A stretch of DNA of 64,000 nt from Anaerovorax odorimutans (GCA_016841185.1 JAENZQ010000001.1:136364-200363), one strand, 5' to 3'. Shown: positions 45,232 to 54,166, counted from the stretch's first letter. Numbers and translations are program-made. The notes: generated from the letters alone by a model not told the origin.

Positions 45232-46182
45232 TTATAAATCACTGTAAAGACATTTTGCAATTTTAATAAAATCCTTATCTCTTTTCTCGATAACCTTTTC
45301 TCCTCTTCCGTTCGAATAATCATAAAACCCTTTTCCGGTTTTTGTACCATAGGCCTTCTCTTCGTAACGCTTTTTCAATAAATCCGGTACTTCCTTCTGG
45401 TTACTCAGATCTGCAAAGAGATAACTTCCTACATTATAAAATGTATCCAGCCCGCCTAAATCAACAGTCTCAAAAGGACCAATACAGGCATATCTCATTC
45501 CAAGGCCATATTTCATTACATTATCTACATCTTCCAAATCCGCAATCCCATTTTCGGCAATATATAAAGCTTCTCTGAGAACAGCATATTGCAATCTATT
45601 CAGTATAAAACCATTGACATCCTTTTTGACTATTACCGGTTTCTTGTGAATGGATATTGCCAGATCTCTTGCAATTTCCACCGCTTCCTGTACTGTTTTA
45701 TCTCCGGAAATTACTTCAACCAACGGCACAATATGAGGCGGATTCACCCAATGCATACCTGCAAAGCGTTCCGGGTTTTTTACAGACTCTGCAATTTTTG
45801 TAATGGACAGTCCGGATGTATTTGTGGTCAATACCGAATCTTCCGGTGCAATAGCGGATACTTCTTCCCAGAATTTCTTTTTTACAGATAATTTCTCAAC
45901 AATGGCTTCGATAACATAGTCCGCATTACTGAAACAACCCACCTGTGTTGAAAAAGAGATATTATTTATAATTTGCTTTGACTGTTCCTCCGTTATATTC
46001 CCCTCTTCTATGGAAGCTTTCTGATTGATCGCAATCAGGTCTTTTCCTTTTTCAATGGCTTCTTCAAAAATGTCAAAAAGTATCACCTTGTATCCGTATT
46101 GAGCAAAAATCTGCGCCATTGACGAGCCCATAAGCCCTGCGCCGGCTATTACAATCGTGTTGATATCTTTTCTCAAAAGCAT
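45232..46182 (-). CDS. 3-hydroxyacyl-CoA dehydrogenase-family NAD enzyme
   Basis: The 316-residue protein has an N-terminal Rossmann fold (TIVIAGAGLMGSSMAQIFAQ, about residues 10-29; FDIFEEAIEKG) and the catalytic region TTNTSGLSITKIAE with GMHWVNPPHIVPLVEVISG, then a C-terminal helical domain (NRLQYAVLREALYIAENGIA; KTGKGFYDYSNG). HWVNPPHIVPLVEV differs from the HFFNPVPVMKLVE of 3-hydroxybutyryl-CoA dehydrogenase and resembles family branches acting on free hydroxy-acids such as gulonate or carnitine. It lies 43 bases after dctM in the catabolic cluster. Its exact substrate cannot be deduced. Confidence 0.85.
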   Translation of the reverse strand: MLLRKDINTIVIAGAGLMGSSMAQIFAQYGYKVILFDIFEEAIEKGKDLIAINQKASIEEGNITEEQSKQIINNISFSTQVGCFSNADYVIEAIVEKLSVKKKFWEEVSAIAPEDSVLTTNTSGLSITKIAESVKNPERFAGMHWVNPPHIVPLVEVISGDKTVQEAVEIARDLAISIHKKPVIVKKDVNGFILNRLQYAVLREALYIAENGIADLEDVDNVMKYGLGMRYACIGPFETVDLGGLDTFYNVGSYLFADLSNQKEVPDLLKKRYEEKAYGTKTGKGFYDYSNGRGEKVIEKRDKDFIKIAKCLYSDL

Positions 46183-46225
46183 TTCTGTCTCTCCTTTCTA
46201 TTCTATAATTACAGGTCCCGATATA

Positions 46226-47566
46226 TCAGACCATAGTACCTGGCAGCCATAAAATCAATGGTGGAATGAATATAACCAGTATCAGCAGAACCGCCATCAT
46301 AATCAGGAAGGGCACTGACCCCTGGAATATTTCACCAACACCGATACGCTCCTTCAAATTCATCCCCTGCAAAGATGAATGGACAGTGAAAACGGAAATT
46401 CCAAAGGGAGGTGTGATTAATCCCATCTCAACTGCTATGATCAAAACAACTCCGTACCACAGGGGATCAAATCCCAGTTCGGTAATAACCGGAACTGCAA
46501 TAGGTGTTGTCAATAAAATAATTGAAGTGGAGTCCAGGATACACCCCAAAGCAATTTGGAGCGCACAAAGAACCAATACAATAACAATGGGCGCTACAGC
46601 CAAATCCACTACAAAATTTCCGATCTTATTAATAACTCCGCTGAGAGACAGCATTCTTGAAAACATCTGGGCTGAAATCAAGAGAAACAGAATGGATCCA
46701 CTGGTTTTACCCGTATCCATCAGCGCATTCCAGAAACGCGGCCAAGTAAACTGTCCTTTAAAAATCATGAGCAACAGCGTAACAAAGCATCCTACACCGC
46801 CGGCTTCCGTCGGGGTAAAATAACCGGTCCACATACCTCCGAAAATAATGATAACCAATACTATAAAAACAGAAGGTCTCAATAAAACCTTATACGCAGG
46901 TTCAACATCTTCCTCATTTTCATAAATATCTTTGGATCCGATCTGGTCAGGATGGTATTTTCCGATAAAGAAAATAACAATGCAATATAATAAAGTTAAA
47001 ATGAGACCAGGCACAATCCCGCCAAAGAAAAGTTTTCCGATGGATATCTGGGCAACAGACCCATATACGATCATCAGAATGCTGGGGGGTATCAACATAC
47101 CAAGAACTGAGCTCCCTGCAATGGTCCCTACGGAAAGCTTTCTGCCATAACCCAATCGTGTCATCTCAGGATATGCGATCTTGGAAAATACTGCTGCCGA
47201 TGCAATAGAAGCTCCTGTAATAGCAGCAAATACGGCATTAGAAACTACCGTTGCCATAGCAACGCCACCGCGTATCCTTCTCAATAACAAATTAGCCGCA
47301 TCGTACAGCTCTCGGCCTGACTTAGATTCACTTGCAAATAACCCCATTAAAACAAACAGGGGAATTACACCAAAGGAATAAGAACGAATTGCATTATAAG
47401 AAGTCGTTCCCAGTAATTTTACTGCAGTATTGAAATTTCCGATTGTCAGAAATACACCAAGCACACTGACTGATATCAGCGAAATACCAATACCCGTTCC
47501 GGAAAACAATAACACTAACAGGGCAAGGAGACAAATCAATCCAATCAATTCAGCACTTAACAACAT
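46226..47566 (-). CDS. dctM: TRAP transporter large permease (DctM), cluster 2
   Basis: The 446-residue membrane protein has about twelve hydrophobic helices. Characteristic segments are FGVIPLFVLMGLFASESKSG, VFAAITGASIASAAVFSKIA, GSSVLGMLIPPSILMIVYG and DSTSIILLTTPIAVPVITEL. It is the ion-coupled transport subunit of the second TRAP system and is only distantly similar to the DctM at 28451. It overlaps the dctQ stop by 10 bases, suggesting translational coupling. Confidence 0.94.
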   Translation of the reverse strand: MLLSAELIGLICLLALLVLLFSGTGIGISLISVSVLGVFLTIGNFNTAVKLLGTTSYNAIRSYSFGVIPLFVLMGLFASESKSGRELYDAANLLLRRIRGGVAMATVVSNAVFAAITGASIASAAVFSKIAYPEMTRLGYGRKLSVGTIAGSSVLGMLIPPSILMIVYGSVAQISIGKLFFGGIVPGLILTLLYCIVIFFIGKYHPDQIGSKDIYENEEDVEPAYKVLLRPSVFIVLVIIIFGGMWTGYFTPTEAGGVGCFVTLLLMIFKGQFTWPRFWNALMDTGKTSGSILFLLISAQMFSRMLSLSGVINKIGNFVVDLAVAPIVIVLVLCALQIALGCILDSTSIILLTTPIAVPVITELGFDPLWYGVVLIIAVEMGLITPPFGISVFTVHSSLQGMNLKERIGVGEIFQGSVPFLIMMAVLLILVIFIPPLILWLPGTMV

Positions 47567-48096
47567 GTTTCATCCTCCTCTTCTCCAAGAATGCTTTTCC
47601 CGCGAAACAGCCAATATGCCTGCCGGATCATTATAATAAGTACCATTAAGGAGCAAAAGACAATGGTTCCCCTTACAGGCCACATGGGAAGCACCAATGC
47701 ACCTTCTCCCTCTGTTTCTTTCTCTGCAATAGAATACAACAGGTTTGCATAAGATGACTTGACCATTAAAACAAAGATAATAATTCCAAATATCTGACTA
47801 AAAAACCTTAATCGATGTTGTATCTTTATAGAAAATTTTTCATAAAAAATACTTACCTTTAAATGTTCATCGATCATCTGTACATAAGTAAGCTGCAGGA
47901 ATGCAATAATCGTAATCAAAGCAACTACCAATTCCGGAACCCCTGTAATAGGACTGTTGAAGAAGGTGCGTCCACAAACATCAGCCATAATAATTACCAT
48001 CAGGAACATCGTCAAACCGCATCCCACCGCATTCAGAGCTTTGATGTATACTGAAAAAGGATCGCGTAACTTTCCTTTTTTCTTACTTTTGTCCAC
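47557..48096 (-). CDS. dctQ: TRAP transporter small permease (DctQ), cluster 2
   Basis: The 179-residue protein has four hydrophobic segments with a basic N-terminus (MDKSKKKGKLRDP) and the DctQ features ADVCGRTFFNSPITGVPELV and FLQLTYVQMIDEHLKVSIF. It forms the small membrane subunit with the adjacent DctM. An 87-base gap with a perfect 15-bp hairpin separates it from dctP. Confidence 0.9.
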   Translation of the reverse strand: MDKSKKKGKLRDPFSVYIKALNAVGCGLTMFLMVIIMADVCGRTFFNSPITGVPELVVALITIIAFLQLTYVQMIDEHLKVSIFYEKFSIKIQHRLRFFSQIFGIIIFVLMVKSSYANLLYSIAEKETEGEGALVLPMWPVRGTIVFCSLMVLIIMIRQAYWLFRGKSILGEEEDETCC

Positions 48097-48124
48097 ATAA
48101 ACACTTCCTTTCTCTGAGCTGATT

Positions 48125-48159
48125 TATATTTGGCGGCAGATAAACTGCCGCCAAATATA
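48125..48159 (-). other. Intercistronic stem-loop between dctP and dctQ (cluster 2)
   Basis: TATATTTGGCGGCAG (48125-48139) pairs perfectly with CTGCCGCCAAATATA (48145-48159), loop of 5. It lies 25 bases after the dctP stop, the same place as the hairpin in the first TRAP operon although the sequence differs. Confidence 0.75.
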
Positions 48160-48183
48160 ATATTTTATTGTTGAATTGAAGTT

Positions 48184-49317
48184 TTATTTTTCAGGTACTC
48201 CGGATAGCCAATCTCTGACAGGTTCAAATCCGGCATTCTGTATTGCAGTAAGATAATCTCTCATCAACGGACGAACATCGTCTATGCCTTCCGCTTCTTT
48301 TTTCTCTACATATGTCAAAGGTACGTTATCAAGCGTATCCGCCCATTCCACCTTCTGTTCATGTGTCATATAAATGACATCTTCGCAGTTTTCTTCCAGG
48401 AATTGGATGGTCTCATCATAACCTTCTTTGGACAGTTCGGCTAAACCATAGGTATAAGCTTCTCCTCCTGCCATAAAGGCTTTCTGTACTTCTTCAGGAA
48501 GGCTGTTATAGAAATCCGTATTGATGGTAATGGCACCCATCCATACGCACTGGAAGTCTCCGATCAAGCCATAAGGCGCTACTTCATAAAGGTAAAGATC
48601 CTTATGGAAGCTGGTAGGTTGTAAGGACATTTCATATAGCCCTGTCTGCAGTGCATTGTAAGCTTCTGTTCCGTTTGACTGTATCGGAGTCGCTCGAGGT
48701 GAAACCCAGCTAAGATTAGATCCTGCTGCACCGACTCTCTTGCCATCCAAGGAATCAAGACCGGTATAAGGGAACTTGGATGTCATATTATAACTCTCTG
48801 CAGTTGCCCAGCCAAATGGGATCTGCCCGAACTTTTCGAATTCTTCAGTCAGTTGAGGATATCTGTCAATGAAATCAAGCTGAATCTCAAGTGCTGTATC
48901 CACATCCCAAACACCAAAGGGTACATAATAAGTAATATTACCATAAGGCAAGTTGGATTGCTCAAATACATAGCATACATTGGTCACATCCAGCAGGCCG
49001 TCTTGGCAAGCTTCAAGACTTTCTGTAACTGTAGCAACTGTTCCGCCCCAGGATTCTACCCATTCAATTTCATAATTTCCTGTCTTGGCCAGTTCTTCCT
49101 CTACTTTCGGCATCATGTACTTTGTCATGGCACCTATCCAGCGATAACCTTCCGGTGTTTGTCCCGCACCGATACGCACTGTGATTTTTTCAGGCTCTTT
49201 TGCACCTTCGCTGTCAGAAGCAGGTTCGTCTCCGCCTCCACAAGCAGTTGCAGCAATAACCATACTCAGGGCCAGGAGAAGTGTTAACAGTAACCTTCCC
49301 ATTTTCATTTGTCTCAT
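48184..49317 (-). CDS. dctP: TRAP transporter substrate-binding lipoprotein, cluster 2
   Basis: The 377-residue protein has a lipoprotein signal (LLLALSMVIAATACGGG, Cys26) and an acidic Ser/Gly linker. The mature part, VRIGAGQTPEGYRWIGAMTK, ALEIQLDFIDRYPQLTEEFE, LDSLDGKRVGAAGSNLSWVS and GTEAYNALQTGLYEMSLQPT, matches the DctP-like receptor fold but is divergent from the protein at 30269. The ligand is probably an organic acid handled by the surrounding enzymes. GGAGG lies 7 bases before the ATG. Confidence 0.88.
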   Translation of the reverse strand: MRQMKMGRLLLTLLLALSMVIAATACGGGDEPASDSEGAKEPEKITVRIGAGQTPEGYRWIGAMTKYMMPKVEEELAKTGNYEIEWVESWGGTVATVTESLEACQDGLLDVTNVCYVFEQSNLPYGNITYYVPFGVWDVDTALEIQLDFIDRYPQLTEEFEKFGQIPFGWATAESYNMTSKFPYTGLDSLDGKRVGAAGSNLSWVSPRATPIQSNGTEAYNALQTGLYEMSLQPTSFHKDLYLYEVAPYGLIGDFQCVWMGAITINTDFYNSLPEEVQKAFMAGGEAYTYGLAELSKEGYDETIQFLEENCEDVIYMTHEQKVEWADTLDNVPLTYVEKKEAEGIDDVRPLMRDYLTAIQNAGFEPVRDWLSGVPEK

Positions 49318-49420
49318 AATATTTCCTCCTTATTTATAATTGGTTCAATACTGACTACAAACGAAATTTATTTATCCAAATGATCGTATGTATTTCTGTT
49401 AATACGATCAATATTGAAAA

Positions 49421-50269
49421 TCAGTCACACTCGACTACCAGCCCTGTGCCTGCTTCCTTTACAGGGGCTGCCTTTGCCAGTTGTAATGTGCATTCCAGGT
49501 CTGTATCATGGCAGATATAGAAATTCTTAATGCCGGCTTTCCTTACATAATCACAGGTCTTATCCATCTGCGTCTGAGGCACTTCATCAGACCGAAGGTG
49601 TGAACCGCCCAGATATGTATTAATACTCTTAGCACCTGTAAGTTTTTTCGCATACTCCATGATGTTACAGATTCCATAGTGGGCACATGTTGCGATTATA
49701 GTAGCTTCTTCGCCATTTTTGTGTCGGTATGCCAATTGAGTATCCTCAACACAATAATCGTCAACCCATTCTCCATCCTTTAATTTCTTGGCAGTCTGAG
49801 GGAAACTTCTCTCAAAATCATTGGTGATTTCCGTAAGACCCATATAAACCAGGTTTTTAGTCAGCCACAAAGGTTCTGATTGAAACTGTACATTAAAATA
49901 CTGTTTCATAACGTCCAGGTCCACATCCATACCGATATTTTGGTTCCAGTTGAACTCATATTTTTTCAACATAATATCGGGATGTCCCATCAGTAACGTA
50001 GGTTTTCTGGCAATTCCTCTGTCTCTATAATATTTAATCAAGTACTTCAGCCCGCCGCCATGATCGTAATGTCCATGGGAAATAACGACATAATCTGCCG
50101 TAAGCAGGTCAATACCCATTTTTTCCGCATTCTTGATAAAATTATCTGAATATCCTGTATCCAGGAGTACTTTGACATCTTCATCTTCTACCCATGCTGA
50201 AAAACCATGCTCTGAGTTGAAAAATTTCACAAATAAGCTGTTATTCTCAAGTAATAGTGTAGCTTTCAT
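49421..50269 (-). CDS. Metallo-beta-lactamase-fold hydrolase (COG1237-like)
   Basis: ATG 50269 is preferred since AGAGAGGTGA stands 6 bases upstream. The 282-residue protein has the binuclear metal motif ADYVVISHGHYDHGGGL (HxHxDH, about residues 57-73) and the later ligands ATCAHYGICNIMEYAKKLTG and YLGGSHLRSDE. The latter two are typical of the COG1237 branch, whose archaeal members act in methanopterin synthesis; in bacteria the role is unknown. It sits between the UlaG-like lactonase gene and the TRAP receptor gene, implying a hydrolytic step on the transported compound or a derivative. Confidence 0.85.
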   Translation of the reverse strand: MKATLLLENNSLFVKFFNSEHGFSAWVEDEDVKVLLDTGYSDNFIKNAEKMGIDLLTADYVVISHGHYDHGGGLKYLIKYYRDRGIARKPTLLMGHPDIMLKKYEFNWNQNIGMDVDLDVMKQYFNVQFQSEPLWLTKNLVYMGLTEITNDFERSFPQTAKKLKDGEWVDDYCVEDTQLAYRHKNGEEATIIATCAHYGICNIMEYAKKLTGAKSINTYLGGSHLRSDEVPQTQMDKTCDYVRKAGIKNFYICHDTDLECTLQLAKAAPVKEAGTGLVVECD

Positions 50270-50317
50270 TATTCTCACCTCTCTTTTAAATCAACGCCGG
50301 TCCATCATACAGACTTA

Positions 50318-51409
50318 TTATTTCTTGTAGTATTTATTGGCATATTCTCCATAAGTCTGGGATTTGTATACATCGTAACCATCACGTTGATCATCGAAAC
50401 GATAACGGCCGATATCCTTATCTCTCGGATACAGGAATCTGGCTGAAGGTCTAAGAATACAAGTCTTGATTTCAGGTGTATTCTGAGCCACGATCATTTC
50501 AAACTGATTAGTAAGGTCTTCCGGGTTACCGCCGGTATTGACCCAGTTATCATAATGATCAGGAATAGCAAGTTTGGCATTTAAAGCTTGTGCAACTCGA
50601 GCACAGTCATATGGTGTCATCTTATCAGTTGCGCCCGGAGCATTCCATCCCATATCAAAGGTGACCAGATCAATATCGTAAGTTTCACCAATGGCTCTGT
50701 ATCCATCATGGAACCATGTATCGCCGCAGAACAGCAAATTGCCTGCAGAAGTCTTGAACAGGAAGCTGGTACACATCTTTTCATAAGGCTCAGGTGTTGC
50801 CTGTGCACCTGTTCTTACTACGGTCTCATCATAACACATAAGAAATTCCACTTCGGCACCGGGTATCTTCATGGATTCTCCAACCTTAGACACAACTAAT
50901 CTTTCTTTTGGAACTTCAAAAGCATCAAACTTCAAACAAGTGTCGGGTGGTCCAACAAATTTACAATTTGTTGTTTTAAGAAGCGCTTTAATGGTGTACT
51001 GATCGCAATGATCCTGATGTCTGTGTGTACAGAATGCCGCATCTATTCTGTTAAACTTCCAAGGATTGATGAATTGCGGATTCAGCCTTAGCCAATTGAT
51101 GGAATCTGAACCGGACTGCTTGCATACGCCGCAATAATGCTTTTCCGTATACATGGAAGGTCCTGAATATACGTCTATGAACGCAATACCGCCTTCATCA
51201 GTCTTCAAAACCCAGGAAGGTCCTCCCAGCCACCACAGAGCTGTTTGCCCTTTGGGAACCTTGTACTCTTCAATTTCTTTATTCATCATGGTTCCCCACA
51301 GGCTGGCCACGTCTTCCAACCAAGTTTGATAAGTGATGTCTTGATTTTGATTCAGCCAATCGCCGGATACAATACCTCTGCCATCATCTTTTACTGGTGC
51401 ATTTGACAT
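50318..51409 (-). CDS. UlaG-like metallo-beta-lactamase-fold lactonase
   Basis: The 363-residue protein resembles L-ascorbate-6-phosphate lactonase UlaG. It has IDAAFCTHRHQDHCDQYTIK (HxHxDH, about residues 107-126), FVGPPDTCLKF, LLFCGDTWFHDGYRAIG (metal-bridging Asp) and DMGWNAPGATDKMTPYDCAR, then KLAIPDHYDNW with the last His. UlaG opens a sugar lactone phosphate to the acid. No ascorbate phosphotransferase system or other ula gene is present, so a different lactone is probably the substrate. It follows the alcohol dehydrogenase gene by 70 bases that contain a bulged 10-bp hairpin (51440-51464). Confidence 0.88.
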   Translation of the reverse strand: MSNAPVKDDGRGIVSGDWLNQNQDITYQTWLEDVASLWGTMMNKEIEEYKVPKGQTALWWLGGPSWVLKTDEGGIAFIDVYSGPSMYTEKHYCGVCKQSGSDSINWLRLNPQFINPWKFNRIDAAFCTHRHQDHCDQYTIKALLKTTNCKFVGPPDTCLKFDAFEVPKERLVVSKVGESMKIPGAEVEFLMCYDETVVRTGAQATPEPYEKMCTSFLFKTSAGNLLFCGDTWFHDGYRAIGETYDIDLVTFDMGWNAPGATDKMTPYDCARVAQALNAKLAIPDHYDNWVNTGGNPEDLTNQFEMIVAQNTPEIKTCILRPSARFLYPRDKDIGRYRFDDQRDGYDVYKSQTYGEYANKYYKK

Positions 51410-51479
51410 AACTAAAACCTCCTATTAATATTTTTATTTATTTAGGCCTTTAGAGGCCCTAAATAACTAATTCAATTTA

Positions 51480-52679
51480 CTATCTTTCCCATGCAGCTTT
51501 ATAAATATTGACAATGTCATCCTCGGAAAGCACAACAAAATTACCGATTTTTCTTTTGTTGCCATATGTAGATTTTTGAGCCATTTCTCTCATCTGCGCC
51601 TCAGTGATATCCTGTATTCCTTTTTCCTCTAATAACGCTTTTAAAGAAATCGGTGCGCCGAGAGAAGCATAGAACTCTTCTGTTTTCGCAATGCCTTCCA
51701 AAGCAGTTTTTTCCGGGTTTTGGAAATTCATATCACAATTCCAGACATTTACTGCGTATTGCGCAAATCTACCGGTATCTGCTTTATAAACATAACGTGC
51801 CCAACTTGCCCAGATAGCCGACAGCCCTGCTGCATGGTCTACATCAAACATACCGCCAAGTTCATGTTCAAGTTGATGTACCGCATAATCTCCGATTCTG
51901 CCGGTTTCCAGCAAGTCATTATGAGAAAGGCTTCCGGCCCACATCAATTCGGCTCTTGCATCATAATTCTCCGGGTCTTCAACCACAACTTTTCCGCTTT
52001 TTATAACAGTTTTCAGCAATCCTTCACTCATGGCATCGATAAGATCCACATTTTTCACTGGGGTAAAATAACGCTCCATGGTATGCATCATAATATCTAT
52101 TATTCCGTAAATAGTTTGCTTCATAGGAAGAGAATATGTAAGTTCGGGGTTCATCAAAGCAAATTTAGGGCGCATGAGATTATTTGCATATCCGCGCTTC
52201 ATCCAACCGTCCTCATTGGTTATAATGGAAGATTTACTGGTTTCGCTTCCGGATGCTGCAAGGGTCAAAATAACACCTATGGGCAAACAATCTTTTGCAT
52301 CTACAAGTCTGTCAAACAGGTCCCAGGGGTCACAATCATTGGCAATGGCCAGAGCAATTGCTTTTGCAGAATCGATAACACTTCCTCCTCCAATTGCCAG
52401 AATAAAATCAACATTTTCTTTTTTACACAAGTCAATACCTTGATAAACCAAACCAAGGCGTGGATTGGGAACAACGCCTCCCAGTTCAACATAACCAATA
52501 CCCTCTTTTTTCAAAGATTGGCAGACCTGATCCAATAATCCGCTTTTTTGGGCACTTGAACCGCCATAATGCAATAATACTTTCGAACCTCCATAAGCTT
52601 TTACCTCGGAGCCGACATTTTGCTGGACATCCTTTCCGAAAACAACTTTTGTTGGCAGACTAAAACTGAAATTAATCAT
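51480..52679 (-). CDS. Iron-containing (group III) alcohol dehydrogenase
   Basis: ATG 52679 is chosen because AGAGGAG lies 4-5 bases upstream; the longer frame has no site. The 399-residue product resembles NADPH-dependent butanol dehydrogenase/YqhD proteins: FSLPTKVVFGKDVQQN, FILAIGGGSVIDSAKAIAL (nucleotide site, about residues 86-104), the metal ligands Asp and His in HQLEHELGGMFDVDHAAGLS and TYGNKRKIGNFV at the end. It reduces an aldehyde or oxidises an alcohol. It is the first gene of the cluster behind the promoter at 52716-52744, so its substrate probably belongs to that pathway. Confidence 0.92.
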   Translation of the reverse strand: MINFSFSLPTKVVFGKDVQQNVGSEVKAYGGSKVLLHYGGSSAQKSGLLDQVCQSLKKEGIGYVELGGVVPNPRLGLVYQGIDLCKKENVDFILAIGGGSVIDSAKAIALAIANDCDPWDLFDRLVDAKDCLPIGVILTLAASGSETSKSSIITNEDGWMKRGYANNLMRPKFALMNPELTYSLPMKQTIYGIIDIMMHTMERYFTPVKNVDLIDAMSEGLLKTVIKSGKVVVEDPENYDARAELMWAGSLSHNDLLETGRIGDYAVHQLEHELGGMFDVDHAAGLSAIWASWARYVYKADTGRFAQYAVNVWNCDMNFQNPEKTALEGIAKTEEFYASLGAPISLKALLEEKGIQDITEAQMREMAQKSTYGNKRKIGNFVVLSEDDIVNIYKAAWER

Positions 52680-52715
52680 TGTTCTCCTCTCTTTCTTCAT
52701 TACTTTTATATTTTT

Positions 52716-52784
52716 ATTATATTAACTGAAAATATTAGTGTCAATAGTATTTTAATAATATTGTTATATTGTCATACAATATAA
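52716..52784 (-). promoter_or_regulatory. Near-consensus promoter and FadR-type operator of the cluster 2 operon
   Basis: On the minus strand TTGACA (52739-52744) and TATAAT (52716-52721) are 17 bases apart. Nineteen bases upstream of the -35 lies the dyad TTATATTGT-N3-ACAATATAA (52764-52784), whose centre TTGTCATACAA matches the FadR-subfamily GntR consensus TNGTNNNACNA. Confidence 0.8.
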
Positions 52785-52813
52785 TTATTTTGATTATTTT
52801 TGTCATTCCCGAC

Positions 52814-52852
52814 AAAAAAATAAAAGAAATTCTTGTTCATTTCAAGAATTTC
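52814..52852 (-). terminator. Intrinsic terminator of ctpA
   Basis: On the minus strand GAAATTCTTG and CAAGAATTTC form a perfect 10-bp stem (7-base loop) followed by TTTTATTTTTTT. A second, GC-rich stem (GGACAGGGC/GCCCTGTCC, 52867-52886) lies between it and the ctpA stop. Confidence 0.88.
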
Positions 52853-52886
52853 CTTTAATCTTTTGCGGACAGGGCAAGCCCTGTCC

Positions 52887-54104
52887 CTATAAATCTATAC
52901 TCTGTTTAAGTACTTCCAACGCCTTTTTCAACTGAGGGTCATTTTCCTGCTTAAGGATGCCTTCCTCATAAAGTGCTTCATCAATCTCCACTATAATGTC
53001 GGGTTCTATACCAACATCGTGAATAATATGCCCCTCAGGCGAGAAGTACTGAGCGATAGTCAACTCTATCCCGTCCCCGTTTTTAAGAGGCAGGATTCTC
53101 TGAATAATTCCTTTTCCAAAAGTTTTGGTTCCTATAATCGTACCTGAACCTGAATCCTTTATACCTGCCGTCATGATTTCTGAAGCACTGGCCGAACCTC
53201 CGTTAACTAAGATCGCAAATGGGATATCGATTTGAGAGCTGTCTGACTCATGATATTCTCTTTTGCCCTGTCTGTCTTCCGTATATACGATAACACCTTT
53301 TCCCATAAGTTCATCTGCTATCTTCAAGCTTTCATCCACCAAACCGCCGGGATTGTCTCGCAAGTCAATGATTAAACCTTTTATCCCCTTCAGTTGCAGG
53401 TCCCTTAAGTTATTTTTAAATTCATTGTAAGTTTTACTCTCAAAGGAAGTAATTCGGATATACCCTATATGATCCTCCAAGATATCCGATTTTATGGTTT
53501 TCATCTTCACATTGGCCCTTATGATTTCAAACTCCAGCAGCTCCTCTTCTCCCTGTCTTAATACGGTTATTATGACTTTTGTACCGGGTTTTCCTCTCAT
53601 TTTAGATACCGCTTCATCCATTTGGTCTGCGGTATATTCTTTACCGTCGATCTTAACAATTCTATCTCCGCTTTTAATTCCCGCCCTTTGTGCAGGCGTA
53701 TCGTCTATTGGCGCAATGACTAAAATAAATCCATCCTTTCCGGGTGCCACTGTTACGCCAATTCCCTGATACTCTCCCTGAGTTGAAATCATGAGCTCAT
53801 CATATTCCTCTTTTGTCAAATATGAAGAATACGGATCGCCAATCCCGTCGAATAACCCTTTATACATACCTGTTTTTAAATCCTTACTGTTTACCGGTAT
53901 ATAATAATTCTCTTCAATATACTGCCGAAGTTCGAATAGTTTTCCATATTCATCTAATATATTTCTGTATGCTTTATATTCATCAGCAGAAATAAAGACT
54001 CTTCCGTTCAATGGATAATAGGATATGAAACTCAGGGTCGCTGCGGATGATATCAGCATAAAAACAATAACGATCAATATGGCCTTCTTTTTACTTATCA
54101 TCAT
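52887..54104 (-). CDS. ctpA: C-terminal processing peptidase, S41 family
   Basis: The 405-residue protein has an N-terminal membrane anchor (AILIVIVFMLISSAATLSFI), a PDZ domain (about residues 95-180: GIGVTVAPGKDGFILVIAPI, AGIKSGDRIVKIDG) and an S41 serine protease domain with GLIIDLRDNPGG, the catalytic Ser in NGGSASASEIMTAGIKDSG and Lys in GTKTFGKGIIQR. CtpA/B-type enzymes trim envelope proteins outside the membrane. It ends the recJ-ctpA stretch near ftsEX and the M23 peptidase. Its leader carries the motif at 54130-54166 shared with the 5'-nucleotidase. GAGGTAAT precedes the ATG. Confidence 0.95.
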   Translation of the reverse strand: MMISKKKAILIVIVFMLISSAATLSFISYYPLNGRVFISADEYKAYRNILDEYGKLFELRQYIEENYYIPVNSKDLKTGMYKGLFDGIGDPYSSYLTKEEYDELMISTQGEYQGIGVTVAPGKDGFILVIAPIDDTPAQRAGIKSGDRIVKIDGKEYTADQMDEAVSKMRGKPGTKVIITVLRQGEEELLEFEIIRANVKMKTIKSDILEDHIGYIRITSFESKTYNEFKNNLRDLQLKGIKGLIIDLRDNPGGLVDESLKIADELMGKGVIVYTEDRQGKREYHESDSSQIDIPFAILVNGGSASASEIMTAGIKDSGSGTIIGTKTFGKGIIQRILPLKNGDGIELTIAQYFSPEGHIIHDVGIEPDIIVEIDEALYEEGILKQENDPQLKKALEVLKQSIDL

Positions 54105-54129
54105 ATTACCTCACAAATCTTAGACATAT

Positions 54130-54166
54130 ATTTATCTCATTAAACATCTCTAAGACTCCCTCCTCT
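54130..54166 (-). promoter_or_regulatory. Leader motif shared with the 5'-nucleotidase gene (copy B)
   Basis: It matches 37733-37769 at 32 of 37 bases and ends 25 bases before the ctpA ATG, as the other copy does before its gene. A short CTCT-N5-AGAG hairpin lies at its upstream end. Confidence 0.6.
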
